From NCBI GenBank assembly GCA_018398765.1, contig JAHBMJ010000837.1, forward strand, positions 1-39,603: a stretch of 39,603 bases of DNA. The letters are read 5' to 3'. Made by a program: the position numbers and the translations under genes. Below, in pieces: positions 21,816 through 32,976 of the stretch (its first letter is position 1; each line of letters starts with the position of its first letter). The notes under the pieces are model-generated. The model saw nothing but the letters and a program-made list of their open reading frames with translations. It had not been told where the DNA came from and did not search any database. This DNA is from Chromera velia. Lineage: Eukaryota; Sar; Chromeraceae.

Positions 21816-24800
21816 ATGTCTGAGGTGTACGTCAATGAGCCTCCCACCAGCGGGAAGGTCGTCCTTCATACCTCACATGGTTGGTTTGTCGGATCGTCAA
21901 CTATCGTCAAGTTGTTTCCCTTCCCTCCTTTGCCTTACTTTCTATTCTGCCTCATTCGTCCTCCCTTTTCTTCTCTCCCTGCCCTCCCACGACCCCCTTG
22001 GATTCATTTATTTGCAGCTCGCTCATCGATTTCTGTACCTCCCACGCTTTTTCGCCCTTCATCGGTTCATGACTTGTCTTCACGAGATGCACTCCCTTAT
22101 GTCAATTTCAGGGGACCTGGACATCGAGTTGTGGACGAAGGAATGTCCAAAAGCGTGCAGAAACTTTATTCAGGTGGGTCGGTCGGTTGGTGAGAGGTTC
22201 ACGGGTGGTTAGGTGGAAGGATCAGACGGGACTTCTTTTCCCTTCTATCCGCTTCTCTTCTGATCAGGAGAAGCATGGAATGAATCGGGAAAAAAAGAAA
22301 AGCGCAGAGAGAGAAAAGAACGAATGAACCGAGTTCTCATGTGACGATGTCATTCTCTTTTCTGCTCGTGTTCTGTCCCGCACACGCGCACAGACACAGA
22401 GACATGTGTACGATTACAGCTCGTCCGTGGATCTGCTTTCAGCATGCCGATAGAGATCAGGCCTCGTCGTCCCCGGGTACTTGTCAAATAGTGTTCGCAA
22501 CGTTGGGGTGTGTGTATCGGATGGTAGCTTCCTGCCCGTATGCCGCTGCATGGTTTAATTACGCTGAACGTAATGACGCATGGGGGGCGCATGATGCAGC
22601 TGACGATGGAGGGTTACTACGACAACACGATCTTCCACCGTCTCGTCAAGGGGTTCATCCTGCAGGGAGGGGACCCTACGGGGACAGGAAATGGTCAGGN
22701 NNNNNNNNNNGGGGGGGGGGGGAGAGCCAGATATCAGGGCAGACAGAGAGGACGGAAGACAAAAGAGAAGAAAAAGGAGAGAGGTAGACAGAGGAGAAAG
22801 CCTGGGGCGGGGATGGGAATGGAAGAGATGCGGATAGATACATGGAGACAAAGAGAGGCGGAGGGAGGGAGAGAGAGAGAGAGAGAGAGCGAAAGGCGAG
22901 ATTTTTGTACTCTGTTCCGTTTATTTACGTCTCTATGATTGACGACTCAAACACCTGTGTGTATGTTTTCATCCGTGTATGCATGTTTCTCAGGAGGCGA
23001 ATCCATCTATGGTGGCCCATTCCCAGACGAACCCCACTCGCGTCTGAAATTCAGATACAGGGGTCAGCTTCTCTGCCTCCCTTCTGCCCCCCTTGTCTCA
23101 CTGCAATTTTTCAAGGACTGCTGTCGGCCTCTTGACGTCGGTCAGCAAGTCTCTTGGCGAAAGCTGTGCTTTCTTATTTACAAATCGCTGCTGCCACAAG
23201 AAACCTGGGGTAAAAAAAGAAAGGTGCCCACCCGATGTTGCTGTTCTTCCAACTCCGGCCTCATGCAGCTAGCCATTTATTTTCATACATTCATTTTCTG
23301 TATGAAAATAAAAATAAATACTGTTCGTCCAACTCCGGCCTCATGCAGCTGCCCGAACATTTAAGAGATACCGTCGGAAGGAAAGCACAACGAATAGAAG
23401 AGCGAGTGCCGTGCCTCAGACAGATTTTTTTCCGTCAATGCCTGCTGTATGGATGCTGCCTGATGAATGCAGGGCTGGTGGGAGTCGCCAACATGGGCAA
23501 GGGTGAGTTCGTAAGTTTCGGGGGGAAGGTGGGGAAGGGGGGGAGATTTGTCGGTCGGTCGATCGTCTCAAGTTTCTCTCTTTTCTTGAGCACCTTCTTT
23601 CCTTTGGTGTTCTTCTTTCGCGGGCTTGTCTCCCATCAGAGTCTTCTAGAACTTAGGGAAGCCAAAACAACATCCGTCCCCTCTCACTGTGTGTGTGCGT
23701 GTGCGTGCATGTGTATGTGTGTATGAGTGTTTGTGTGTGTGCGTGTGCGTGCAGGAACAAATACCAACGGAAGCCAATTCTTCATCACTCTTGGTCGGTT
23801 GGTCGGTTGGTTCGTCAGAGTGTCTGTCCTTCGTCTCTTATCTGAAGGAGACGTCTGCCTGCCTGAGTGTGTACATGCACTTGCCAAGGGAAGATCTTCA
23901 AGTTGACGACTGTCAGATGAAGGTCCTGTTGGTGACTATCGGCCTTTTGCGAAGCGGGTAAACAGACGAGCAGTGCTCCTCGTTTGATTGATGGATTGAT
24001 TGATTCAGTGACGCCTTGAGGAGAATGAAAGGGAGAGTTCAGCACAGAGAGACGGTAAGAAGTAAGAAAGTGCATGAATGGATGGATGGATGAGTTGGTT
24101 GTTGTCGGAGTCAGTCGGAGAGGAAAAGTCGGAGTTGATGTGGGTTCCTGTCTCGTTTGCAAGCGGTTTGTTGTCTGACATGTATTCGTGTTCTTAGTCA
24201 GGAACGCTCTCTTGCTGTCTCTATGACTGCAACTCTTTTTTTTGTCTGCAGACAGAGCGAACTTTCTGGACGGTCAAAACACGCTCTTTGGAAAGGTGAC
24301 AGGGGTGACCCTCTACAACCTCATGAGGCTTGCTGATGTCAGTCAGTCAGTCAGTGATCTCATTTGCATGGATTGCGAATGTTCTTTCTACTGTCTGTGT
24401 GTCTCCGACTCCCTTTCACTTTCTGCTTTCCAGTCTTCCTGTCTTCTGCCAACCAGCTCTCTGAGTGGTGCACCTACAAAAGCGAAAAAACCATGTGGCA
24501 CGTGATAATGGCACCCTCCTCCCCCCCTTCCAATTTGCCCATTGCCCATCGATCCTGATTCCCCGCCAATTGGCTTCCTTCCTTCCTTCCTTCCTTCCTG
24601 GTCCACTGACCTGAGGGTCTCCTCGTCTCACTGCCAGCTACATTGTCAGTGACCGGGATGACAAAATTGCCCCATGCATGACACCTCCTCCCCTCTTCTC
24701 CCCTGATGATGCTTCCAACCTTCGCAGGTCGCAACTGACAACGCTGACCGACCTGAAACCCCGCCTCTGATCAAATTTGCAGAGGTGGGTAGGTGTGCAT

Positions 24801-27800
24801 GTAGAAATGCAAACCTACTTGTTTTTGTCAGCCTGGAGTGATATTTTGTTTTTTTCACCATCTGGTCCATTGCTGGTGTTTTTCGTTCTCCCCGTCTGCC
24901 TGCTCCCTGTCGTGTTTATTTCCAGCCGGTTGGCTCTCTGTCTTCTTTCCCCCTCTTCCAACGTTTCCAAGAGGGAGGGAAAAGTGGTCCGAGAGGGAAG
25001 AGAGAGATGAAGCGGCAGAGCTAGGTGTGAAGAGACTTGCTCCCCTTAATTGTCCGTTCGCATGTCCCTCCCTGACTGTCTGCAGGTGTTGGTGAATCCG
25101 TTCGAAGACATCGTGCCGAGACGCCAGGTAGGCAAGCCTGTCTCTTTGTCTGTCTGCATGTATGTATGCATGTCTGTCTGTCTGTCTGTCTGTATGTATG
25201 TATGTTTGAGAGAGCGCGCCAAAGGAAGAAAGAAAAATACAGAAGAGAATGAACAAAGAGAAAAAGGAAAAGAAAAGTCTGTTTGACGGTTGGTGGGTTT
25301 TCTCAAACTTTCTCAAGAACAAGAGTCAGCCAGGCAGATAGATCAGTGGAGGACCCCCGACTTCGCACGACCATCTGCTGACGCCGTCGGGTCTGTTTTC
25401 CTTCTCGCAGCAGGTTTGTCTGTCTGGCTGTCTGTCTGTCTCTCTTCCTCCCCTCCCGGTCTTCCCTTTGTTTGCCCTCTCACACAGGCAACTGCGTCCC
25501 CCCCGCTCTCTCTGTGCAGCCTGCACGACTGCTCGCGGACAGGGAGAGAGAAGAGGCGCTCCGTCGGGCTGCAGAGGAGAAGGAGAAGAAGGATGAGAAG
25601 AGAGAGACCCTCAAAACCAAGTGGGTCCTTCCTTCCTTTCCTTCTTCCCCTCCTCTCCTCCTTTCTTCCTTCCTTCCTTCCTTCCTTCCTTCATTTCTCT
25701 TTCCTCATGCTGACAGCTGCGGAGCCCCCCCCACATCTCATGCCGTGGTTTGAAGGGAGGAAAGAGGGGGAGAAGGAGGCTACGGAAGGTCGATCAGATT
25801 GATCAAATGCATTGCAGCCCGCCGATATGAATGAAGAAGCACCCTCGTGCCCGAAGCATGCATTCCCTTCTCATGAACGAGAAAAGAGGAGAGATGGTAT
25901 GCAGAGAAGAAAGAATGGAGACGGACGAGCCAGACTGCATGGAGTCAAAAGAAGGTTTGAAGAAGGGATTTGAAGGGATGCCAGCAGACGTCGACTGTAC
26001 TTTCAGCCCGACCGTCTCTCTGCCAGTGAGCCAAACGAATTTTTATGGCCCTTTCTGCTCCCCCTCGCTCTCCTCTCTCTATTTCAGGAAGGTGATGCTC
26101 CTGTCTTTCGATGAAGACGAGGGGGAGGACGAGGGTGCCTCTGGGGGTCTAGGAAAGAGAGACAAGGACAAAAGGAAAGGGAAGGGCATGAGTGCGCATG
26201 ACGTATTGGACGATCCGTCTCTTTTGAAGGAGACGGGAGTGAGTGGCGGTGTGAGAGTTGAAGAAGACATCCGGGGACCTCGATCGGCGTCCTCGTCCTC
26301 GTCCTCTTCTTCCTCTGCGTCTTCTTCTTCTTCCGCTGCTGCCGGTGTCAATGGCAGTCAGGGTGGAGGACTGAAGAGGCGGTTCGAGGGCGGGGATGCG
26401 GAGGCGGAGACGGCGGGTGGATTCAAAATGAAGAGTCGAAGGCAACGAGAGGACGAAGGAAGGGAGATGGAACGCGAAAGGGAACGAGAGCGCAGAGGAG
26501 CGGCGAGTGATAGCGAGGAGTCGTCGTCTAGTGGTGAAGACAGCGAGGACGAAGGGGAAAGGGAGACAGCCCTGCAAAGAGAGAGGCGGAAGTCAGTCGT
26601 TCATAGTCGTCTTTTTCAGGTCGTCTGTGGATGAACCTCTTTCTTTTTGAGTCCTAATTTGCAGGGCTTATGGGACTTAGCGAGGTCCATCCGTCTTTTT
26701 ATTTTTGTTTTGTTCGCATTGTGTCAGAAGTGTGGGACGTTGCAAAAGATTCAGTTTGGTGGGGATGCATTCCGTTCTTTCTACAGAAGTGGGAGAGGAG
26801 GGCATTGGAGCACCTTCCTGACTTGTCCGACGTACAGGGAGTGCACGGAGTGGTATGAATGAATATTCATCATCGAGTATCTATCTCCTGTACTTCCCGA
26901 AACTCCGTGTGAATCCCTTCTTTTTTTCCTACTAATGTGCTTTTTCTTTTTGTCTCAATGTTCTCTCTGCCTTCCTTTTGCAGAGCGCGAGAGAAGGAAA
27001 TGCAACAGCTGAAACAGGAAATTCATCAACTAAAAAAGAAGGTACGTGTGGGGAAGGGAACGGAAGGCAGATCCTCTTTCTTTTCTTTCTTTCTTTCTTT
27101 CTTTCTTTTGAGTGTGCAGGAACACTTCCTCCCCTTCCTGTGTTGTCGGAACTTCGCGGCACTTGTTTTCTGTCTGTGTGTTTGTCCAGGACCCCTGCAA
27201 ATGGTTTTCGGCTCAATCCGAGACGATCTAGCACTTCATTCGCATCAGTTCCTCTTCTTTGATTTCTCGTCAACGAAACACTCGCCTTTTCTTCGCTGCG
27301 TGGGAAGCACGTTTTCCCGTTCATTCACAAAGGGGTAGACCGATTCTTTATGTATAATGATTAGAAAAACACTCTCAATGGCTTGCCCCCCCCCCTTCTT
27401 TTTGGACTCTTTTCAGGAGGAGGGGAGTGAGGGCGGGAGGGACGCCAGGGGATCTAAGGAGAAGGAGAAGGACCGAGAGTTGGGGGCAGAATACGTGAGT
27501 CAGTCCCTGTGTGTGGGGGGGGGGGTGGGAGGAATTGTATGCATGGGGCGTGTTTGTCTGGGGGGAAGAGAAGAAAGAGCCTGTATCTACTCTTTCTTTT
27601 AATTATCTTCGTGCCTCTGCGCGTTTCCGTCGTTCTCTCTTGAAGCAAACACAGCTGATTCAAATCGATCGATCGAAACAGACTTCTTCCTCGTCCCCCC
27701 ATGCCCCAGAAGGATCAAAGAAATGAAATCACAGAAAGAACGACAAAAGGAAAGAGGAACAAGAGAAACATTCACAGGCCCTGGCAGCAACGATCAGTGA

Positions 27801-30800
27801 TTTATTTTCCTGTCTCTCTCGTCTCTGTCGTGTGTTCTGTTCTGTTGCATTAATGGCGTGTGTGTGTTTGAATGAATGCAGGCGGGACTGAAGGCCCACC
27901 TCACTGACTTGAGACGAGAGCAGCAGAAAAACCGGCAAGAAAGAAAGACGGAAGGGGGCAGAAGGGTCGGTCTCCATGATGGTTTCTTTCACACTCGCTC
28001 AGTCTGGTAACAGACACGCAGGCAGAAAGGGAAAAGAGATGCTTATATTTGTTCAGTTTGGTTCTGCACATTCATTCGTTCTGTTTGGACCTGTTGAGGA
28101 GAGTGTTGTATTCGGAAGGAAGACTGAAGGAAGACTTTTGCAGCATCCGCTCTGCTCTGCAAGCTGGACAGAGGCAGCAGGCAGGCGGACATCGTTGTCC
28201 TTGCAAGCATTCACATGAGTTGTTCAATTAAAGGAAGGAGTGCGCGATTCAATTTATGGTTTTCAAAAATGGTGTTGGGGCTGTCGGTATTCTACGTCGT
28301 TCGTTCGTCAAAGAAACTCACTCAGTGTACGGCCGTGGCTTTTCGTCAAGCTCTATGACTCTGCGAACCTCTTCCTTTTGGTTGGTCTGGTGACTCCCTG
28401 CCACTGATTTCCCTTCAAAATGTCCTTATTGTGTTTCCTGCTCTTCGTGCTTCTTTCTCGTCGTTTCGGTACTTCTTTGCTTTTCCCCCCATCTCCCTCC
28501 TTTGCCGGGGTCCACTTCTGCTGCAGGCTCTCTCTGCCATGGCCGCTTTGACGAAAAAACTCCGGGGGCCCGGCGGCTCGAAGGGGTGGTTGAAGGGGAA
28601 GGAGAAGGAGAGGGGGGCAGAGGGGGGAAAGAAGACAGAAGCCAGCAAACGGGAAGAGAGTATCCTCCCGCGACTCGGTAAGCACCGCAGCCCCCTCCTT
28701 TGTCTCTCTCTTTCTGTCTCTGTACGTGTAGGTGTGCGTGTGCATCCGTGCGTGTGTGCGTGCGTATGTGTGTGCATGCATGTGTGAAGTGAGTCTGAAA
28801 TGTATGAGTCTGAAGTAAGTCTGGAGTCAGTCTGAAGTGAGTCTGAGGTGAGTCTGAGGTAAGTCTGAAGTCAGTCTGAGGTGAGTCTGAAGTCAGTCTG
28901 AAGTCAGTCTGAAGTGAGTCTGAAGTCAATCTGAAGTCAGTCTGAAGTCAGTCTGAGGTGAGTCTGAAGTCAGTCTGAGGTGAGTCTGAAGTCAGTCTGA
29001 AGTCAGTCTGAAGTGAGTCTGAGGTGAGTCTGAAGTGAGTCTGAAGTCAGTCTGAAGTCAGTATGAGGCCAGTCTGAAGTAAGTCTGAAGTCAGTCTGAA
29101 GTCAGTCTGAGGTCAGTCTGAAGTCAGTCTGAAGTCAGTCTGAGGTCAGTCTGAAGTCAGTCTGAAGTCAATCTGAAGTCAATCTGAAGTCAGTCTGAAG
29201 TCAGTCTGAAGTGAGTCTGAAGTCAATCTGAAGTCAGTCTGAAGTCAGTCTGAAGTGAGTCTGAAGTCAGTTTGAAATGAGTCTCACCCAAGCCGTTACA
29301 GTTGTCGGCAGGGGAGGAAAAAGGATGCGGAGAGGAAAGGAGAGGCGCAGCAGGAGAGACTCTGTGTGGAATTGAAGAGAAGGGAACGGAAGGGGGGGGA
29401 AGGGAAGGAAGATCCCTCCCGGACTGCATTCTTCTTCTCTTCCTTCGCCCAACGTAATCCTTCTTTGCTCATTTGCTGTGTACTTCTTTGATGAATTGAC
29501 TGGCAAGTTTGTTATGCAAATTTGCTGCTGAGCAGACGACGAGGAGGAGGACGATGACGAGAATGACGGCTCCTGGCTGCAGACAGACGGTCAGTCGGTT
29601 TGTGGGTGGATAGTTCCCCGGGGGGGGGGAGGAAGTCGGCGGGTGCATGCTGAGGGAAGGTTGAGAGGCTTAATTTCCGGTCCCCTTCGTTGCCCGCGTT
29701 TACTTTCATACAGAATTCTTTTTCAGGGAGCGCCAGGGAGCGCTCCCTGAAAAAGAATTCTGTATGAAAGTAAACGCAGGAGCGCTCCCTGAAAAAGAAT
29801 TCTGTATGAAAGTAAACGCTCCCTGAAAAAGAATTCTGTATGAAAGTAAACGGATGCACTTTTTCAGGGAGCGCTCCCTGAAAAAGAATTCTGTATGAAA
29901 GTAAACGCAATTTCCGGTCCCCTTGGTTGCCCGACATCCTTTCTTTTATTTTGCCCGAGAGAGAAACATGCAGGCATCTCACTGTCTGTATGCTCAGGGT
30001 CGGTCGTTGCTTCAGGTAACTGTGATTGCAGCACATCAAGAAGGGGTCGAACGAGAGGTCAGAGAAAAGTTGGACAAACTGTTGATTGTTTTCTTTGCTT
30101 CGTTCTGCCGCACTCACTCACTCAACCTCTCCTCTTCTCCTGGTGTTCTTTCGGGTCTTCTTCTTTTCCCTACGTACACACACACGTATGTGCACATGCA
30201 GGTCTGAAATTTCCTGTGGACAGCTCGAAGGCCTATGCTGTCGACTGGTCGAGGGACACGCTGACGACCTACGACCCAGTGGCCGACCCTGTGAACCGAG
30301 AGAAGCAGAGGAAGATGCTGGAGGAAATCAACAGCAAGAAAAATGAGGTAGGTGAGTTCGTGGAGGGGCGGTCGGGAACTCAGGAGATGTAGACAGTAGA
30401 GACACACTGTGGCGAAGTAAAAGGAAAACTCAACGACAGACATTGCAGTGGCTGCCTTTCTTGTGAGAAACTTGAAACAGCATACGTACATTCATGAGAA
30501 GGTCCCTCGACGGCGGAAAAGAGAAAGAGAGAGGGAGGGAGGGAGGCCTAAACGAACGAAAGCAGAACGAGAGAGAGTGGAAAGGAAACAGGAGATCTGT
30601 CTGACACGGGAGGGATCGAGTGACAAGACCAGACAGGAAAGAAAGAGAGAAAGAGAAGAAACAAAGGGGGGAATGTGGCTTCTCCAAGCAAAGAAGCAAG
30701 GGAATTGGAACTTGAAAGAAAGAGGAGAGTGTCGATCAATTCAAAAGCTCCTTCCTTCTCTTTTCTTCTCTGTTGAGATTCCATTTCCATCCGGCCTCTC

Positions 30801-31067
30801 TCCATCCATCCATCAATGAATGAATGCTCCTCTCTCGGGACCATGCCCTGCCCCCCATCTCTACTCTCCCTCGTCGCCCTCTCCTGCTTACCGTCTGCGC
30901 GCCATCTCCGTTTGGCTTGCCGCAAAGCCACACGGAAAGTCACTATTCTTATTGAGCCATGCAATCATTATCCGCCTCACTGTCTCTCGGTTGTTCTTCT
31001 GCATGTCCGCTCTGGTGCCTCCCTGCCTGCCTCCCCGCAGCGAAGTAAAAAAGATAAGATACGGTAA
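21816..31067 (+). CDS. CWC27: Spliceosome-associated cyclophilin CWC27, 18 exons
   Basis: Cyclophilin-type component of activated spliceosomes. Exons: 21816-21879, 22112-22173, 22600-22693, 22994-23062, 23473-23502, 23755-23793, 24252-24337, 24728-24784, 25086-25127, 25520-25620, 26088-26591, 26984-27041, 27417-27494, 27882-27965, 28527-28677, 29536-29589, 30202-30347, 31041-31067, giving 581 residues. The isomerase domain (about 1-180) has [37 protein letters not shown] and [17 protein letters not shown] follows, then the L-L-S-F-D-E-D-E and S-A-H-D-V-L acidic region, a coiled coil, and the C-terminal [11 protein letters not shown] block. Exon 18 is tiny (R-S-K-K-D-K-I-R-stop). It is chosen because GAG|GTAGGT is a strong donor and the basic end fits the family. 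The Trp and His of active cyclophilins are Phe124 and Asn129 here. Exons 12-15 are the least certain. Confidence 0.92.
22700..22709. other. Assembly gap (10 N) beside a G run in CWC27 intron 3
   Basis: Ten N followed by about 12 G, six bases after the exon 3 donor (22694). The gap length is probably nominal. The true sequence is likely a longer poly-G tract that defeated sequencing. Confidence 0.95.
23241..23350. mobile_element. Small foldback insertion flanked by 30-bp direct repeats (CWC27 intron 4)
   Basis: 23241-23270 and 23321-23350 are the same 30 bases with one mismatch. Between them is a 50-bp insert with inverted arms TTTATTTTCATAC (23276-23288) and its complement (23300-23312) around an 11-base loop. 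The arm closely resembles the end of the larger foldback at 29696 (TTTACTTTCATAC). It looks like a miniature insertion, with unusually long flanking duplications. Confidence 0.6.
25210..25285 (+). repeat. Intronic repeat IR-A, partial copy (CWC27 intron 9)
   Basis: Begins GAGAGCGCGCCAAAGGAAG and continues through ACAGAAGAGAATGAACA. It is about 90% identical by eye to 14749-14822 in POR intron 3, and is again preceded by TCTG/TATG repeats. Confidence 0.75.
28786..29284. repeat. 11-bp minisatellite in CWC27 intron 15, about 45 units
   Basis: Tandem units of consensus GTCTGAAGTCA vary mainly at two positions (AAG/AGG and GTC/GTG/GTA). The array starts about 110 bp after the exon 15 donor and fills most of the intron. 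Many units read GTGAGTCTGA or GTAAGTCTGA, which resemble 5' splice sites. Confidence 0.95.
29672..29933. mobile_element. Foldback array flanked by 25-bp direct repeats (CWC27 intron 16)
   Basis: The flanks 29672-29696 and 29909-29933 are identical except for one base. Inside, 29696-29733 and 29740-29777 form a perfect 38-bp inverted repeat with a 6-base loop. The right arm (ending GAATTCTGTATGAAAGTAAA) is then repeated about three more times at 29781-29818, 29819-29852 and 29859-29908. The last copy again has a short inverted GGGAGCGCTCCC centre. No coding content. It resembles a miniature inverted-repeat element that was amplified in place. Confidence 0.75.
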
Positions 31068-31973
31068 ATTGCAATCGAGTCAGGAACTCTCGCCAATCGA
31101 CGACTGGATTTGAATGACGCGCTGAGGGACGCGGAATCACCTCGTCAAATTGGATGGATGAAGACTGAAGACACACCCAAGGGCATAGCCCAGTACGAGG
31201 GTCACATACCAATTCCTACAGTCAAAGCCTAGATTTTTTTAAAAAATGATAAGGCTGGTCAATTCAATCTCAGGTGAATATTTATAGCTATTAAGTTGCT
31301 AGAGGTTTAGCTCGGGTTTTACATTTAAATTTAAATGGAATAAGGGTCTAGATAAGGGTTTTCATAATAATGTGTTTATGTACTAAAAGTTTTCTATAGT
31401 TCAAACTTGAATTAACTTAATTGATCAACTTTAAAGAGAATTAACGCCAATTTGAATGAAGCGTTCCAAGTTAAAATTTTAAGTTTAACTTGAAGCTAGT
31501 TGGTTTAATTCTAAATTGTGGTATAAAACAGTGAAACTAGGTATCATGATCAAAATAAAAACCATAATAAATCAATTTTTACCTCTGGCTTTCATCTAAA
31601 GTGGCACCGAGGCTGGCAGCGCCACAAATAACAAATGTATACAAACTGTACAATTCTATTTAACTTATTACGCTACGTCATGCTAGTTTTGAAACTTTTG
31701 ATTTAAAGGTTGACACTAATCACTCAATCAATCTGGCAATCAAGTAACTAATCTAATATACTATGACTACTAAGTCTACCGGTTATGTTGTATGTCTTTC
31801 TTTTGCTCTAGATTTGGCCACCCGAATGTAGACCCAAATGCACTCAGGCTCACGCTGAGGCTAGGAACACAGTCCGCGGAAGAAATAGCGACTACTTCTA
31901 CGACCACGTCGACCAGCCAGAGCTCAACAGAGGAAATCTAGGAGGAAATGCTTCCGAAAAGGCGAAGGCCCCC
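31068..31973. other. AT-rich region between two convergent genes, no gene seen
   Basis: It should contain the 3' UTRs of CWC27 and of the minus-strand TMEM65 gene. From about 31205 it becomes AT-rich. It has a perfect palindrome CATTTAAATTTAAATG at 31323-31338 and a member of the dispersed AT-rich family at 31381-31399 (ACTAAAAGTTTTCTATAG). No coding frame is credible. Confidence 0.5.
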
Positions 31974-32834
31974 TCAACTCCCCGGGTTGGTACTGACAGT
32001 TTGCCCACCCTGCTCGTGAAGGCCTTCTTCCTCGTGCGGTCGAGCAGGCCAAAGTCTTTTGTTGGCAGGCCAGAAAAGGGGGAACATTCCCAAGCAACAT
32101 CCTGCACACGCGCACAAATGTAGAAAGAGTGCATGAACTTCAGTTCAAATTCATTCATAGGATAGGAAAGGATAGGATTAATGTTCCGGGTTACCCCGCG
32201 GTCCACTGCCGGGCCTCGACTTGCATAAAGAGGAAAGAGGAGGCGAAAGGAAGTGCACCATAGCCGTCCATACTCTTCTTCACTCTGAGCCGACTATGTG
32301 TGGAAGATTGTTGATGTTTTCCTTCCTTCCTTGGTGTTCTCTCTATTTCCTTTCTTTTCTTCTTCGTGCCGCCCTTGGTGTTCTCTCTATTTCCTTTCTT
32401 TTCTTCTTCGTGCCGCCCTTGGTGTTCTCTCTATTTCCTTTCTTTTTTCTTCGTGCCGCCCTTGGTGTTCTCTCTATTTCCTTTCTTTTTTTCTTCGTGC
32501 CGCCCTTGGTGTTCTCTCTATTTCCTTTCTTTTCTTCTTCGTGCCGCCGCAGCCACTCAAAATTTTTTCGGTGGTTCAGCTTGTTTTTGGCCGCTCCTTC
32601 TGTATTGATTTCACGAATCCCTGTCGGGTTTCAATCCACTCCACCGAGCTGCTGGAATTCAAAAGTGGATCCGGTGACGGAAAAGCAGGAAAAGGAAAGT
32701 AATGAAGGAAGAAAGGAAGGAAGGAAGAAAAAAGAAACAGAAAGAAGGAAGAGAGAGAGGGAGGGAGGGGGAGAGGGAGGGGGGGAGGGAGGGAGAAAGG
32801 GAGGGAGAAAGGGAGGGAGGGAGGGAGGGAGGGA

Positions 32835-32880
<46 letters not shown>

Positions 32881-32945
32881 AAGAAAGAAAGAAAGAACGA
32901 AAGAACGAAAGAAGGAAAGAAGGAAAGAAGGAAAGAAAGAAAGAA

Positions 32946-32976
<31 letters not shown>

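Noticed and set aside
26647-26862. Possible extra exon in CWC27 intron 11
   Set aside because: Exon 11 joins exon 12 in frame without it, and its product does not resemble the family at this position.
28786-29284. Regular short repeats resembling a CRISPR array
   Set aside because: Units are 11 bp, head to tail with no spacers, and lie in an intron of a eukaryotic gene. It is a minisatellite.
30348-30392. Ending CWC27 at the in-frame TAG at 30392
   Set aside because: GAG|GTAGGT at 30347/30348 is a strong donor. A short exon at 31041-31067 after CCGCAG restores frame and gives a basic tail like the family, so read-through into the intron is less likely. It remains possible as an alternative transcript.
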